Below are positions 15,727 through 24,896 of a DNA stretch of 64,000 bases, piece after piece. A program made the position numbers and the translations under genes. Origin of the DNA: Halapricum desulfuricans (GTDB lineage Archaea > Halobacteriota > Halobacteria > Halobacteriales > Haloarculaceae); assembly GCF_017094505.1 (NCBI RefSeq), contig NZ_CP064787.1:2356001-2420000 (forward strand), given 5' to 3'. The notes under the pieces are model-generated. The model saw only the letters and a program-made list of their open reading frames with translations, was not told the DNA's origin and did no database searches. Each line of letters begins with the position of its first letter. Position 1 is the stretch's first letter.

Positions 15727-16575
15727 ATGAACACGATCGATCGGATCGAACGCGCGGTCCGCGAGACCTCACACTACGTGAAGCGCAACCTCGGCACGCA
15801 CGCGGGCAAGCGCGGCCAGACCAATCCCAGCGACGAGGTACAGACCGACGCCGACGTGTGGTCTGACGACCTGTTTTTCGACGCGCTCGCGCCGCTGGAC
15901 GACGTCGGCAGCTACACCAGCGAGGAGCGCTCGGAGACCGTCGATTGCGGCGAGGGCTACGCGATCGCGATCGACCCGCTGGACGGGTCGGGCAACCTCG
16001 CGTCGAACAACTCCGTCGGGACGATCGTCGGCGTCTACGATCGACCGCTCCCCGCCAGCGGCCGGGACCTCGTCGCGGCGATGATGGTCCTGCACGGCCC
16101 CTACACGACGATGACCGTCGCGCGGGCCGACAGCGACGTCGTCCAGGAGTACTTGCTCCGGGACGGCCACAACGAGCGCCGGGGCGTCTTCGAGTTGCCC
16201 GAGGACTACGCCGTCGTCGGGATCGCGGGCAAGCCGATCGACCGCTCGGAGGCGGTCAACGCCCTCGCCGAGGACCTGCAACGCGACCTCAAACTCCGGT
16301 ATGGCGGTGCGACCGTCGCAGACCTCGCACAAGTTCTCGAGTACGGCGGCCTCTTCGGGTACCCGAAGTCGGAGGTGTATCCAGAGGGCAAGCTCCGGAT
16401 CCACTTCGAGGCCGCGCCGCTGGCGTATCTCGTCGAGGCGGCCGGCGGCGACTCCAGCGACGGGCGGAAGTCGCTGCTCGATGTCGAACCCGACGGGCTG
16501 CACGCCCGGACGCCGACGTTTCTGGGCAACGCCGAACTGATAGAGGAGGTCGAAGCCGCGCTCGGCGAGGACTAG
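15727..16575 (+). CDS. fbp: Class I fructose-1,6-bisphosphatase
   Basis: 282 residues. The metal and phosphate site [20 protein letters not shown] (residues about 78-97) is the class I FBPase signature, with [16 protein letters not shown] upstream and [20 protein letters not shown] and [20 protein letters not shown] as the sugar-binding parts. It removes the 1-phosphate of fructose 1,6-bisphosphate in gluconeogenesis. The length is slightly shorter than bacterial enzymes (about 330), normal for haloarchaea. The start is the ATG at 15727, closely after a GGGGGG stretch. It is followed 84 bases later by the AIR-synthase-like gene. Confidence 0.9.
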   Translation: MNTIDRIERAVRETSHYVKRNLGTHAGKRGQTNPSDEVQTDADVWSDDLFFDALAPLDDVGSYTSEERSETVDCGEGYAIAIDPLDGSGNLASNNSVGTIVGVYDRPLPASGRDLVAAMMVLHGPYTTMTVARADSDVVQEYLLRDGHNERRGVFELPEDYAVVGIAGKPIDRSEAVNALAEDLQRDLKLRYGGATVADLAQVLEYGGLFGYPKSEVYPEGKLRIHFEAAPLAYLVEAAGGDSSDGRKSLLDVEPDGLHARTPTFLGNAELIEEVEAALGED

Positions 16576-16659
16576 CGAGTAGGACCGACGTCACTCACTG
16601 TCGACGACGACACGCTCCGATCCGCGAGTGGTATACGTGCCGGCGGTGTAGCCGGGCGC

Positions 16660-17622
16660 ATGGTCGGGAAACTCGACCCCGAAGTACTCGACGCGCACGT
16701 TCTCTCGCGGACCGGCGCGCCAGACGAGCGGGTCACGCTCGGCCCGGCGACCGGCGAGGACGCCGCGGCGATCGACCTCGGAACCGACTCGCTGGTGGTC
16801 AGTTCCGACCCCGTCTCGCTGGCCGCCGAGGCCGCCGGGACCCTCGGGGTGCCCGTCGCGACTAACGACGTCGCCGCGACCGGGGCCGAGCCGGCGTGGC
16901 TCACCAGCACGGTCTTTCTGCCCGATGACGATCCCGAGCGACTCGACGCGCTGACGGCACAACTCGACCGGGCCGCTCGCGAACTGGACGTGGCGATCGT
17001 CGGCGGCCACGCCGAGGTGCTGGACGACCTCTCGCGGCCGCTCCTCTCGCTGACGGCGATGGGCCGGACCGACGACCCCATTGCGACGGGCGGCGCGCGG
17101 GCGGGCGACGACCTGCTGTTGACTGGCGGGGCCGCCATCGAGGGGACGGCCATCCTCGCGACCGACTTCCGCGACGCGCTCGACTCGGTGCCCGCCGAGA
17201 CGCTCGACCGCGCTGCGGGATTTTTCGAGGAGATCAGCGTCCTCGAGGCCGCGCGGGCGCTGTGGCCGACCGCGACCGGCCTCCACGACCCGACGGAGGG
17301 CGGCGTCCTCGCAGGGGTATACGAGATCGCGCAGGCCGCCGACGCGACCGTCGAACTCGACCGGTCCGCGGTGCCGATCCGCCCGGCGACGCGGGCGATC
17401 TGTGACGCGATGGGCGTCGATCCGCTCCGGATCTTCGGTTCGGGCGCGCTGCTTGCGACGGTCGACCCGGACGACAGCGAGCGCGCGCTCGACGCACTGA
17501 CCGATGCGGGGATCGAGGCGGGGGTCGTCGGCACCGTACAGGCGGGCGAACCGGTCGTTCGGATCGACGGCGAGACGATCGACTCACAGCCGCGGGACGA
17601 CTGTTACCCGCTCTGGGAGTAA
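16660..17622 (+). CDS. AIR synthase (PurM)-related ATP-binding protein
   Basis: 320 residues of the PurM/ThiL/HypE superfamily. Visible parts are an N-terminal [20 protein letters not shown] (substrate/metal loop), [36 protein letters not shown], and the ATP-binding C-terminal THDPTEGG-like [17 protein letters not shown]. These enzymes use ATP to activate a substrate (formylglycinamidine, thiamine phosphate, or carbamoyl groups). The protein lacks the C-terminal PRVC-like Cys of HypE, so it is not a standard hydrogenase maturase. The exact substrate is unknown. It is placed between fbp and pdxS on the same strand. Confidence 0.75.
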   Translation: MVGKLDPEVLDAHVLSRTGAPDERVTLGPATGEDAAAIDLGTDSLVVSSDPVSLAAEAAGTLGVPVATNDVAATGAEPAWLTSTVFLPDDDPERLDALTAQLDRAARELDVAIVGGHAEVLDDLSRPLLSLTAMGRTDDPIATGGARAGDDLLLTGGAAIEGTAILATDFRDALDSVPAETLDRAAGFFEEISVLEAARALWPTATGLHDPTEGGVLAGVYEIAQAADATVELDRSAVPIRPATRAICDAMGVDPLRIFGSGALLATVDPDDSERALDALTDAGIEAGVVGTVQAGEPVVRIDGETIDSQPRDDCYPLWE

Positions 17623-17690
17623 CGACGTGGGGACGCCACGTTCGGGTGGACAACCGTCAGTATAAGTGGACCCAATACAAAACTGCAGGC

Positions 17691-18593
17691 ATGCCAGAAG
17701 ACCTCGAAGACCTCAAGCGCGGGACCGAACTGGTCAAGCGCGGCTTCGCGAAGATGCAGAAGGGCGGCGTCATCATGGACGTCGTCAACCGAGAACAGGC
17801 GCGGATCGCCGAGGACGTGGGCGCGGTCGCAGTTATGTCTCTGGAGGCTGTCCCGGCGGACATCCGCAAGCGCGGCGGCGTCGCCCGGATGGCCGATCCA
17901 GCGGACGTCGAGGAGATCATCGACGAGGTGTCGATCCCGGTGATGGGCAAGTCCCGGATCGGCCACACCAAGGAAGCCGAGATCCTCGAAGCGGTCGGCG
18001 TCGACATGATCGACGAGTCGGAGGTCCTGACGCCCGCCGACGACCGCTATCACATCGACAAGCGCGAGTTCACCTCGCCCTTTGTCTGTGGCGCGCGAAA
18101 CCTCGGCGAGGCGCTGCGCCGGATCGACGAGGGCGCGGCGATGATCCGGACGAAAGGCGAGGCCGGCACCGGCGACGTCAACCAGGCGGTCCACCACCAG
18201 CGCAACATCAAGGGCTCGATCCGCAAACTCGAGGGGATGACCCACGAGGAACGCGAGAAGTGGGCCCGCGAGCACGAAGCGCCCGCCGATCTGGTCCACG
18301 AGACCGCCGAGATGGGCCGGCTCCCCGTGGTCAACTTCGCCGCCGGCGGGATCGCCACGCCCGCCGACGCGGCGCTGATGATGCACCACGGCTGTGACGG
18401 CATCTTCGTCGGCAGCGGCATCTTCGGGGCCGAGGACCCCGAAGCGATGGGGACGGCCATCGTCGAGGCCGTCAACAACTGGGACGACCCCGAGAAACTG
18501 GCCGAGATCTCCTCGAACATCGGCTCGGGCATGAAAGGCGACGCCAACGCGGACCTGCCCGAGGAAGAGCAGCTGCAGGATCGCGGCGTCTAG
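17691..18593 (+). CDS. pdxS: Pyridoxal 5'-phosphate synthase lyase subunit PdxS
   Basis: 300 residues, full length for PdxS. It makes PLP from ribose 5-phosphate, glyceraldehyde 3-phosphate and ammonia, the last supplied by PdxT. Conserved parts are [58 protein letters not shown] (with the catalytic lysine) and [20 protein letters not shown]. The start ATG at 17691 gives the usual [16 protein letters not shown]-terminus. No pdxT gene is next to it. Its stop overlaps by a few bases the stop of the convergent CNNM/CBS gene. Confidence 0.95.
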   Translation: MPEDLEDLKRGTELVKRGFAKMQKGGVIMDVVNREQARIAEDVGAVAVMSLEAVPADIRKRGGVARMADPADVEEIIDEVSIPVMGKSRIGHTKEAEILEAVGVDMIDESEVLTPADDRYHIDKREFTSPFVCGARNLGEALRRIDEGAAMIRTKGEAGTGDVNQAVHHQRNIKGSIRKLEGMTHEEREKWAREHEAPADLVHETAEMGRLPVVNFAAGGIATPADAALMMHHGCDGIFVGSGIFGAEDPEAMGTAIVEAVNNWDDPEKLAEISSNIGSGMKGDANADLPEEEQLQDRGV

Positions 18594-19657
18594 GCCTTCC
18601 GATCCATCGGATCCTCAAGTTCACCCAGCACTTCTTCGAAGGCGTCGGTCGCGGTGACGAGTCCGACGACTTCACCGCCGTCGAGCACCAGCGCGAGTTC
18701 CTGGTTCTCTGCCTGGCACTGGTCGATGAAATCGCTGACGACCGTATCGGCCGCGACGGTCATCGGTGGCGTCGCCAGTTCCCGGAGCGTCGTATCGCCC
18801 CTCGCCAGCGCGTCCAGGTTGTGGAGCACGGTCGGCGCGTAGATCACGCCGACGAAGTCTTCGAGTTCGTCCTCGACGAGCGGGAATCGTACATGGGGCG
18901 TCCCGTCCATTCGATCGAGGTTCTCGTCGAGGTCCACCTCAGTCGAGAGCGCGACGATCGCCTCGCGGTCGACCATGATGTCCGCGACGGTGCTGTCCCC
19001 GATATCGAGGGCGTTCAGCACCTCCGAGCGGCGCTCGTCGCTCAGTTCGCCCGCCTCCAGTACCGACCCCAGACGGTTCCGCAGTTCCGCCCGCGTCTCG
19101 ATGGAGTCGGCCTCGGTTTCGAGCCACGCGCCGGTCATCTCGATCCCGAAGAGTTTGAGCGTCCACTTGGCGACGCTGTCGCCGACGATGATCATCGGCG
19201 AGATCAGGAAGTGAAACCAGTACAGCGGCTCCGCGCCGTACCTGGCGACCAGCCGCGTCCGCTCGACGCCCAGATACGTCGGCGTCTGCTCGCCGTGGGT
19301 GAGATGGACGAGATTGATGATCAGGAAGGCGATGACGCCGCCCGCGCCCGCCGACGCCAGCGCCGTGTTGGCGAACACCGGCTCGAGCAGGAACGCCAGC
19401 GCCGGCTCGGCGACGATCCCGACCGCGATGCTAGTCGCGGTGATCCCCACCTGACAGCTGGTGAGATAGATCTCCAGGTCGCTGGTCATCTCCCAGGCGC
19501 GACGAAGCCCCCGCGACCCTTCCTCGAGGAACTCGTCTTTGCTGTACTGGCGGGTCCGTGTCAGCGCGAACTCGATCGCGACGAAGAACGCGTTGCCGAG
19601 GATCAGTCCGACCCCTGCGATCAGCCGAGCGACGATCTCGACGGTGGACATCGCCAT
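18590..19657 (-). CDS. CNNM/CorC-type membrane protein (DUF21 plus CBS pair)
   Basis: 355 residues. An N-terminal DUF21 domain has four hydrophobic segments ([80 protein letters not shown]) and is followed by two CBS motifs ([35 protein letters not shown]). This is the hemolysin-C/CNNM layout linked to magnesium or cobalt transport; the C-terminal CorC domain is absent, leaving a short version. The ATG at 19655-19657 is used, with another two codons in. The [20 protein letters not shown] stretch is the family's conserved loop. Confidence 0.85.
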   Translation of the reverse strand: MAMSTVEIVARLIAGVGLILGNAFFVAIEFALTRTRQYSKDEFLEEGSRGLRRAWEMTSDLEIYLTSCQVGITATSIAVGIVAEPALAFLLEPVFANTALASAGAGGVIAFLIINLVHLTHGEQTPTYLGVERTRLVARYGAEPLYWFHFLISPMIIVGDSVAKWTLKLFGIEMTGAWLETEADSIETRAELRNRLGSVLEAGELSDERRSEVLNALDIGDSTVADIMVDREAIVALSTEVDLDENLDRMDGTPHVRFPLVEDELEDFVGVIYAPTVLHNLDALARGDTTLRELATPPMTVAADTVVSDFIDQCQAENQELALVLDGGEVVGLVTATDAFEEVLGELEDPMDRKA

Positions 19658-19692
19658 AGCGTCGGGTGTTCGATGCGGCGCGTTATCAAACT

Positions 19693-20574
19693 CTATGGTT
19701 TGTAGACCGTCGCGCCCTCGCCGATCCGAGTCTGGTAGGCGCGGGCCTCAACACCGGCGTCATCGAAGGCATCGAGCATCGCCGAGGCGACCCGGGACTG
19801 ATCGTCTTCCCGACAGACGGCGAGCACGCCCGGTCCGGCACCGCTGATCGTCACGCCCGTGCTGCCGGCCTCGAGGGCTGCCTCGCGGACCTCGGCGTAC
19901 CCGTCGATGAGTTTCGCCCGCGCGGGCGTGACGACCGAATCCTCCATCCCGCGCCCGATCAACTCGGGGTCGTCGCGGTACATGCCCGCGGTGAGCGTCG
20001 CGGCGTTGCCCACGGTCTCGATCAGTCGGTCGACGCTCGTCCGCTCAGGGACGACTTTCCGGGCGTCACGCGTCGAGACGACGATCTCGGGCAGACAGGC
20101 CACCAGCGCCACGTCGGCGTCGACCTGGGTGACGCCCTCGGGAGTCGCGATCGTGAACCCGCCGAGGATCGCCGGCGCGACGTTGTCGTCGTGGGCGTCA
20201 CCGGAGACGACGGCCTCGCCTTTCGCGGCGATCGGCACCAGCTCTTTGCGGGTCTTGCCCCGGTCGTAGAGTTCGTTGAGCGCGACCGCGGCCGCGGCAG
20301 CACTGGCAGCCGATGATCCCAGCCCCGAGGCCGGTCGAATGCCCTTGTCGATCTTGATGTGTGCGGGCGCGTCGAGCGCCTCGGCGACTGCGCCGACCGT
20401 GTTCTTCCCGGGGTCCTCGGGGATGTACTGGCTTCCCGCCCCGGTCACCTCGATCGTGGTCCGGTCGGCACGCTCGACGCGAACCACGTCGGCCGGACGG
20501 GAGAGCGCGACGCCGAAGACATCGAAGCCGCTCCCCAGGTTGGCACTCGTCGCCGGAGCCCGCACCGTCAGCAT
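19693..20574 (-). CDS. thrB: Homoserine kinase
   Basis: 293 residues of the GHMP kinase family. The N-terminus MLTVRAPATSANLGSGFDVF and the ATP-binding GIRPASGLGSSAASAAAAAV (about residues 80-99) are typical of ThrB, as is the C-terminal GSTGVTISGAGPGVLAVC. It phosphorylates homoserine for threonine synthesis. The gene for aspartate-semialdehyde dehydrogenase of the same pathway is in this window but 14 kb away. The ATG at 20572-20574 is chosen as the family start. A T-rich box centred near 20602 and an inverted-repeat arm at 20617-20626 lie upstream. Confidence 0.92.
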   Translation of the reverse strand: MLTVRAPATSANLGSGFDVFGVALSRPADVVRVERADRTTIEVTGAGSQYIPEDPGKNTVGAVAEALDAPAHIKIDKGIRPASGLGSSAASAAAAAVALNELYDRGKTRKELVPIAAKGEAVVSGDAHDDNVAPAILGGFTIATPEGVTQVDADVALVACLPEIVVSTRDARKVVPERTSVDRLIETVGNAATLTAGMYRDDPELIGRGMEDSVVTPARAKLIDGYAEVREAALEAGSTGVTISGAGPGVLAVCREDDQSRVASAMLDAFDDAGVEARAYQTRIGEGATVYKP

Positions 20575-20616
20575 ACCCCGCTGTAGCCGGAGTACCCGCA
20601 AAAAGGTAGCGGACTG

Positions 20617-20698
20617 ATAGTGATTACTGTCGGTCTGTTCCGGATCGGCCGCCCGACAGCGGGCGGTCGTACCGGTAAATCGCTACAATAATCACTAT
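20617..20698. promoter_or_regulatory. Divergent promoter region with nested inverted repeats
   Basis: Between thrB and the FAD oxidoreductase gene, ATAGTGATTA at 20617-20626 is exactly inverted as TAATCACTAT at 20689-20698. Between them a hairpin-like CCGCCCG/CGGGCGG pair surrounds ACAG (about 20650-20667). Each outer arm lies just upstream of the probable TATA position of one of the two genes (centres near 20602 and 20719), so a shared operator is plausible. No factor can be named. Confidence 0.5.
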
Positions 20699-20746
20699 GA
20701 TACCCGGATGGAAAGACCTTTTCGCGCTACCGCGGAATCCTGGGGT

Positions 20747-22048
20747 ATGATCGGCGTCGTCGGCGGCGGGATCGCGGGGCTCGCGGCCGCCTATCGGCTC
20801 CAGCAGCGTGGCCACGAGGTCGAAGTCTTCGAGGCCAGCGAGCAACTCGGCGGGCTCGCGGCCACCTACGAGACCGCGGGCGATCCCGTCGAGCAGTACT
20901 ACCACCACCTCTCGAAGTCCGAAGGGACGATCCTCGAGCTGGCCGCGGAACTGGGCGTCGACGTCGAGTGGCGCTACAAGTCCGACGCCTTCTACGTCGA
21001 CGGGCGGATCTACCCGATGGACAAACCCTGGGAGATCCTCGCGTACCCGTATCTGAGCCTCTACGACACGTTCCGGCTGGGGATGCTCGTCAGCGAGATC
21101 GACGTCCGCGGGTGGAAACCGCGGCGGGACACCTACGACGCCCTCGAAGACTTCGAGGACGTCCCCATCGAGGAGTTCCTGCTCGAGCATACGACTCGCG
21201 GCGTCTACGAGTACTTCTGGGAGCCGCTGCTCGACGCGAAGTTCGGCTCCCGAAAGCAGGACGTCTCGGCAGCCTGGCTGCTGGGACGGGTCAAGTTCCG
21301 CGGCGAGCGCGACCTCCTGCGCGGCGAGCAACTGGGCTACGTCGAGGGGAGTTTCGGTCGGCTGCTCGAGGCCCTCCTCGAGGCTGTCGGTCGCGAGAAC
21401 ATCACGACCGGCGCGCGAGTGACGGAACTCGACACCAGCGACGACGCGGTCGACTCGCTGACCGTCGAAACCGACGACGGCACGGCCACCCGCGACGTCG
21501 ACGCCGCGATCGTCGCCGCGATGCCGAACGTCCTCGAGGACCTGACGGGCTATCCCTGCGAGATCGACTTTCAGGGGACCGTCTGTGCGGTCCTCTCGCT
21601 CGAGCAGTCGCTGACCGACACCTACTGGCTGAACCTCATCGACGACGCCCCCTTCGGCGTGCTCATCGAGCACACGAACTTCGTCTCCGAACAGCGCTAC
21701 GGCGGCGAGCACCTCTACTATCTGGCGAGTTACGTTCAGGAGTCCGACGAGCAGCTGTGGCAATCCAGCGACGACGAGATCGAACAGCTGTGGCTCGACG
21801 GCGTCGCAGACCTGTTCCCGCACTTCGACCGGGCGTCTGTCAACTGGATGGAGATTGCGCGCAACCCCCGGACGGCCCCCGTCTACGAGCGGGGCTATCT
21901 CGATATGGTCGTACCATATGATCTGGGCGAAGAAATCGCCGAGGGCGTCTACTACGCCGGGATGGCCTCCCGCGCGCAGTATCCCGAACGCTCGCTCGAC
22001 GGCGCGATCGAGGCGGGTTACGCCTGTGCGGATCTCATTGCGGAGTAG
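20747..22048 (+). CDS. NAD(P)/FAD-dependent amine/protoporphyrinogen-oxidase-like oxidoreductase
   Basis: 433 residues. A dinucleotide-binding motif opens the protein (VVGGGIAGLAAAYRLQQRGH), followed by a conserved EVFEASEQLGGLAATYE and a C-terminal GVYYAGMASRAQYPERSLDG, the FAD-closing motif of the amine oxidase/PPO/UDP-galactopyranose mutase-like group. The long middle part with YWLNLIDDAPFGVLIEHTNF resembles haloarchaeal proteins annotated as FAD oxidoreductases near glycosylation loci; here no such locus is adjacent. The ATG at 20747 is used because the FAD motif starts at residue 4. Substrate unknown. Confidence 0.75.
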   Translation: MIGVVGGGIAGLAAAYRLQQRGHEVEVFEASEQLGGLAATYETAGDPVEQYYHHLSKSEGTILELAAELGVDVEWRYKSDAFYVDGRIYPMDKPWEILAYPYLSLYDTFRLGMLVSEIDVRGWKPRRDTYDALEDFEDVPIEEFLLEHTTRGVYEYFWEPLLDAKFGSRKQDVSAAWLLGRVKFRGERDLLRGEQLGYVEGSFGRLLEALLEAVGRENITTGARVTELDTSDDAVDSLTVETDDGTATRDVDAAIVAAMPNVLEDLTGYPCEIDFQGTVCAVLSLEQSLTDTYWLNLIDDAPFGVLIEHTNFVSEQRYGGEHLYYLASYVQESDEQLWQSSDDEIEQLWLDGVADLFPHFDRASVNWMEIARNPRTAPVYERGYLDMVVPYDLGEEIAEGVYYAGMASRAQYPERSLDGAIEAGYACADLIAE

Positions 22049-22449
22049 TACCAGGTGACCGCCAGCGCGAGCGCGCCGGCACCGACGACCGCCAGCGCGA
22101 CCTCCAGCACGACGATCTTGCGTCCACGGACCAGCGGCACTGGATCGAACAGCAGCCAGTTAACTCCGGTAGTCAGTACAAGCGCGACAGCCGAGAACGT
22201 GAGCGCGTTGATCGCTCGCTGGTGGGACCGCCAGCTCCGGAACGCGACCGGCACGGCGAGCCCGAGTCCGGCGCTGGTGAAGCCCGGTAGCCACGTGGGG
22301 TGGGCGACGAGCCAGATTCCGATCACGGGTCCGAACGCGACCCATCCGTAGACGACTGAGACGAGAACTGCGAGGACCGTTCCCGAATAGCGCTCGATCT
22401 GACTGTCTGCCGATCCGTCGGCTCTATCGGTTGCGGTAGTCGAATTCAT
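22018..22449 (-). CDS. Four-TM membrane protein of unknown function
   Basis: 143 residues. After a polar N-terminus there are four hydrophobic segments (GTVLAVLVSVVYGWVAFGPV, TWLPGFTSAGLGLAVPVAF, ALTFSAVALVLTTGVNWLLF, VVLEVALAVVGAGALALAVT). No known family is recognised. Its start overlaps the stop of the propeller-protein gene by four bases (22446-22449), so the two are probably translated together. Its 3' end overlaps the convergent oxidoreductase gene by about 31 bases. A role as membrane partner of the propeller protein is inference. Confidence 0.65.
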   Translation of the reverse strand: MNSTTATDRADGSADSQIERYSGTVLAVLVSVVYGWVAFGPVIGIWLVAHPTWLPGFTSAGLGLAVPVAFRSWRSHQRAINALTFSAVALVLTTGVNWLLFDPVPLVRGRKIVVLEVALAVVGAGALALAVTWYYSAMRSAQA

Positions 22450-23762
22450 CGGTATGCATAGAGTGTGCCGTCGCTTGTCCGTCTGTACAGCGTCTCACCT
22501 GCGACGACCGCTGGATGCTTCCAGTGCGTTGCTTCGACTCCAGGACCCTGTTCGGCCAGCCGCTCACCGGACGCGGGATCGAGGGCGAGGATACCGTCGG
22601 GTATCGGAACGTACAGCGCCGTGCCGGTGACAGCGGGCTTGCCGACTGGTTCCGAGATGTCCGTTTCCCACTCCTTGATTTGATCGCCGTCTCCGGGTTC
22701 GCGGACACGGTAGGAAACGACTGCTCCGTGGCCGACGATATACCACCGTTCGTTGTCCGTTACTACCTGCGTGTTCCAGAGTCCGGACTCCTGTAGCGGC
22801 TGAAATTCACCGTTTTGAAGGTCGAGAACGGCCATATACTGTGACGTGTCCCCATCTCCGTTGATCACTTGACCGGGTGCTGACAGCGCGAGTCCATCGG
22901 TCGTAATCGCCGGTGTCTGGAAATCCGGCTGAAAGAGAGCAATATCTGTACCGGCACTGGTCGGTACTACCAGCTCCGGATCGAACCGTCTGTACCCGTT
23001 CGACAGGCCGAATTCGTCTGTCTTCGCCCTTATTGCTTCAATGGACAAATCGTGACCGACGAATGCGCCTGGCCAATACCTCAGAAACGCGTCAAATTTC
23101 TCTCGAATCCGGCCAGTTTGGGCGTTGATGAGCGCCGCATTGGAACCATCAAACGACATCGAACAGAGCAGCACCTCTCCGAGCAAGATCGGTTCGCTCG
23201 CCCCTGGTACCGCCCACTCCATCGTCCCGCTTTCGGCGTCGATCGCGTACAATACTGAGATTTCGGTCCACTGTCCCCCTTCGAGAAAGACGCGTCCGTC
23301 ACGATACGCGAGTCGTTCTCCGACGTTGATCGGTCCGTCGCCGGACCCCAACGACGGCGTTCCCAGACCTCGGACCGAAACCGGCTCAGTCACGACTGGA
23401 GGGTGGAACCGCCATTGCTCTGTCCCAGTATCGCGGTCGAGTGCGACGAGCGCGTCACTCTCTAGGGCGTACACGTGGTGGTCGCCGACTATCGGTCCCG
23501 CTCCGCTCCCTCGCACCCACTCCGGCTGCCTGTCGAGTTCGACTCGCCATTGCTTTTCGAGGGGCAACGTCGGCCCCGGATCCGACGTGTATCCGGATCG
23601 CCGAGCGTCGTGTCCGAACTGCGGCCAGATCCCGTCTGATACGTCAGTCGTCAGGGTAGGTGGCGACGATAACGGTCTACCCGGTCCGATAATTCTACTC
23701 GCAACCAGGCTCCCGAGACCACCAACCCCCGCGAGAACCTCCCGACGGCGCAGCTGTTCCAT
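22446..23762 (-). CDS. PQQ-like beta-propeller protein, probably Tat-exported
   Basis: 438 residues. The N-terminus EQLRRREVLAGVGGLGSLVA has the twin-arginine pattern, so export of the folded protein is likely. The body has repeated propeller blades (VALDRDTGTEQWRF, VLYAIDAESGTMEWAV, TSQYMAVLDLQNGEFQPL, ILALDPASGERLAEQG), as in PQQ-binding-like/BamB-type proteins. The chemistry is unknown; many such proteins act as scaffolds rather than PQQ enzymes. The ATG at 23760-23762 is chosen because the Tat motif follows immediately. It overlaps the four-TM gene downstream, and its AT content is higher than its neighbours'. Confidence 0.75.
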   Translation of the reverse strand: MEQLRRREVLAGVGGLGSLVASRIIGPGRPLSSPPTLTTDVSDGIWPQFGHDARRSGYTSDPGPTLPLEKQWRVELDRQPEWVRGSGAGPIVGDHHVYALESDALVALDRDTGTEQWRFHPPVVTEPVSVRGLGTPSLGSGDGPINVGERLAYRDGRVFLEGGQWTEISVLYAIDAESGTMEWAVPGASEPILLGEVLLCSMSFDGSNAALINAQTGRIREKFDAFLRYWPGAFVGHDLSIEAIRAKTDEFGLSNGYRRFDPELVVPTSAGTDIALFQPDFQTPAITTDGLALSAPGQVINGDGDTSQYMAVLDLQNGEFQPLQESGLWNTQVVTDNERWYIVGHGAVVSYRVREPGDGDQIKEWETDISEPVGKPAVTGTALYVPIPDGILALDPASGERLAEQGPGVEATHWKHPAVVAGETLYRRTSDGTLYAYR

Positions 23763-23802
23763 ACGGACGCACGACTCGAGAAGGAAAGTTATATGTTGTG
23801 AC

Positions 23803-24396
23803 TTACCCTTCGATCTTTTCTTCGTCCACGCCGGGCGCGGCCTCGACGTCGATTTCGTCGGGCTCCTCGCCGCCGCCGACAACGAGTTCGCCGTCGCCGG
23901 TCTCGACGTAGACGTCGTCCTCGAACCCGCCCTCGGCGTAGGGATGTTCTGGTTCCTCGAGTCGCTCAGGCGTCGAGGGCGCGCTCGGGAGTCCGTCCTC
24001 GGGTGTGAATTCCCCGAGCGGATCTTCGATCGCGATGCCGTAGGCCTCGAAGAACTCGGCGTAGCGGTCGTAGTGGACGTCGAGTTCGTCGCTGGGGAAC
24101 TCCATCATCTCGGTCCAGCCGTGATTGTAGAAGGCGAAGTTGGCCTGAATGTGGGTGATCTCGCGGGCCTCGGCTTCGGGATACCCGTCCTCCAGGGCGG
24201 CGACGTAGGTATCCATCGTCGCCTCGAAGAAGGCGTCGAGGTACTCCCGCCGGTCCTCCCTGTGGTCTTCGGCGGCCCGGTCCAGAAAGACGGACGTGTG
24301 GATGTCGACGAGCTTGTCGACGGCGTACTCGCCGACGACGGGCATGGTCAGCGCCTGCTTCGCGGCCCAGTGGCGGACGTTCTGACGGATCTTCAT
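23803..24396 (-). CDS. Conserved acidic haloarchaeal protein, function unknown
   Basis: 197 residues. The N-terminal 110 residues are probably alpha-helical (IRQNVRHWAAKQALTMPVVG, YLDAFFEATMDTYVAALEDG, ITHIQANFAFYNHGWTEMME), and the rest is a long acidic tail rich in Glu/Asp/Gly. I recognise it as a haloarchaea-restricted conserved protein type (possibly DUF6149) without known function. The start is the ATG at 24394-24396. It is 40 bases upstream of the propeller-protein gene on the same strand. Confidence 0.6.
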   Translation of the reverse strand: MKIRQNVRHWAAKQALTMPVVGEYAVDKLVDIHTSVFLDRAAEDHREDRREYLDAFFEATMDTYVAALEDGYPEAEAREITHIQANFAFYNHGWTEMMEFPSDELDVHYDRYAEFFEAYGIAIEDPLGEFTPEDGLPSAPSTPERLEEPEHPYAEGGFEDDVYVETGDGELVVGGGEEPDEIDVEAAPGVDEEKIEG

Positions 24397-24437
24397 TGAC
24401 GGCTGATATGGCGTTCGTCGGCTTGAACGCGGCGGTA

Positions 24438-24470
24438 CCGGCAGGTCACATGCAGTTCCGGCAGGTCACA
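24438..24470. repeat. Short direct repeat, 13 bases in two copies, 20-base period
   Basis: CCGGCAGGTCACA occurs at 24438-24450 and again at 24458-24470. The stop codon of the small membrane protein gene (24466-24468) lies in the second copy, and the first copy offers the same stop. This looks like a small local duplication of the gene's 3' end. Confidence 0.5.
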
Positions 24471-24693
24471 CGCGCTGGTTCGGGCCGGACCCGACGCTCG
24501 GTGAGAGCCCGATCGCCGCCAGAAGCGTCCCGACCACGACGTACAGGAGCAGGGACAGCCCGGTCACGAGTTCGCCGGTGACGAGCAGCCACCCGGCCAG
24601 CGCGAGACTCCCGACGACGAGCACTACGCCGAGCGCGATCAGCCGGCGGCTGAACCGATCCAGCCCGAAGACGCGCGAAATTCTGTCACGCAT
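24466..24693 (-). CDS. Small two-TM membrane protein
   Basis: 75 residues. A basic N-terminus (MRDRISRVFGLDRFSRRL) is followed by two hydrophobic helices (IALGVVLVVGSLALAGWLLV and LSLLLYVVVGTLLAAIGLSP). This is a common haloarchaeal small-protein layout, but no family is named. The ATG at 24691-24693 is chosen because the region above it (to about 24800) has the AT-rich look of a promoter. It is divergent from the FAD oxidoreductase gene starting at 24897. Confidence 0.5.
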   Translation of the reverse strand: MRDRISRVFGLDRFSRRLIALGVVLVVGSLALAGWLLVTGELVTGLSLLLYVVVGTLLAAIGLSPSVGSGPNQRV

Positions 24694-24896
24694 GTCTCGT
24701 CGTACGGTCTCGACGCTGAAGAACGTTTGTACGTTCGGGAAACGTCCGTATTTATCATGCAGTATCGGGGGCGGTCGTGTGAGATTCCGTTCACGAGGAG
24801 CTGTCGCGTGGTCGGCCCGGAACAGACCCAAAGCGGTCACTATCAGCCGTCGGAGAGATGGCAACCCACATTAGGGGCCGACACGAACGGGAGGCC

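Noticed and set aside
16660..17622. HypE hydrogenase maturase
   Set aside because: The C-terminal cysteine motif is missing and no hydrogenase gene is nearby; a general AIR-synthase-like call is safer.
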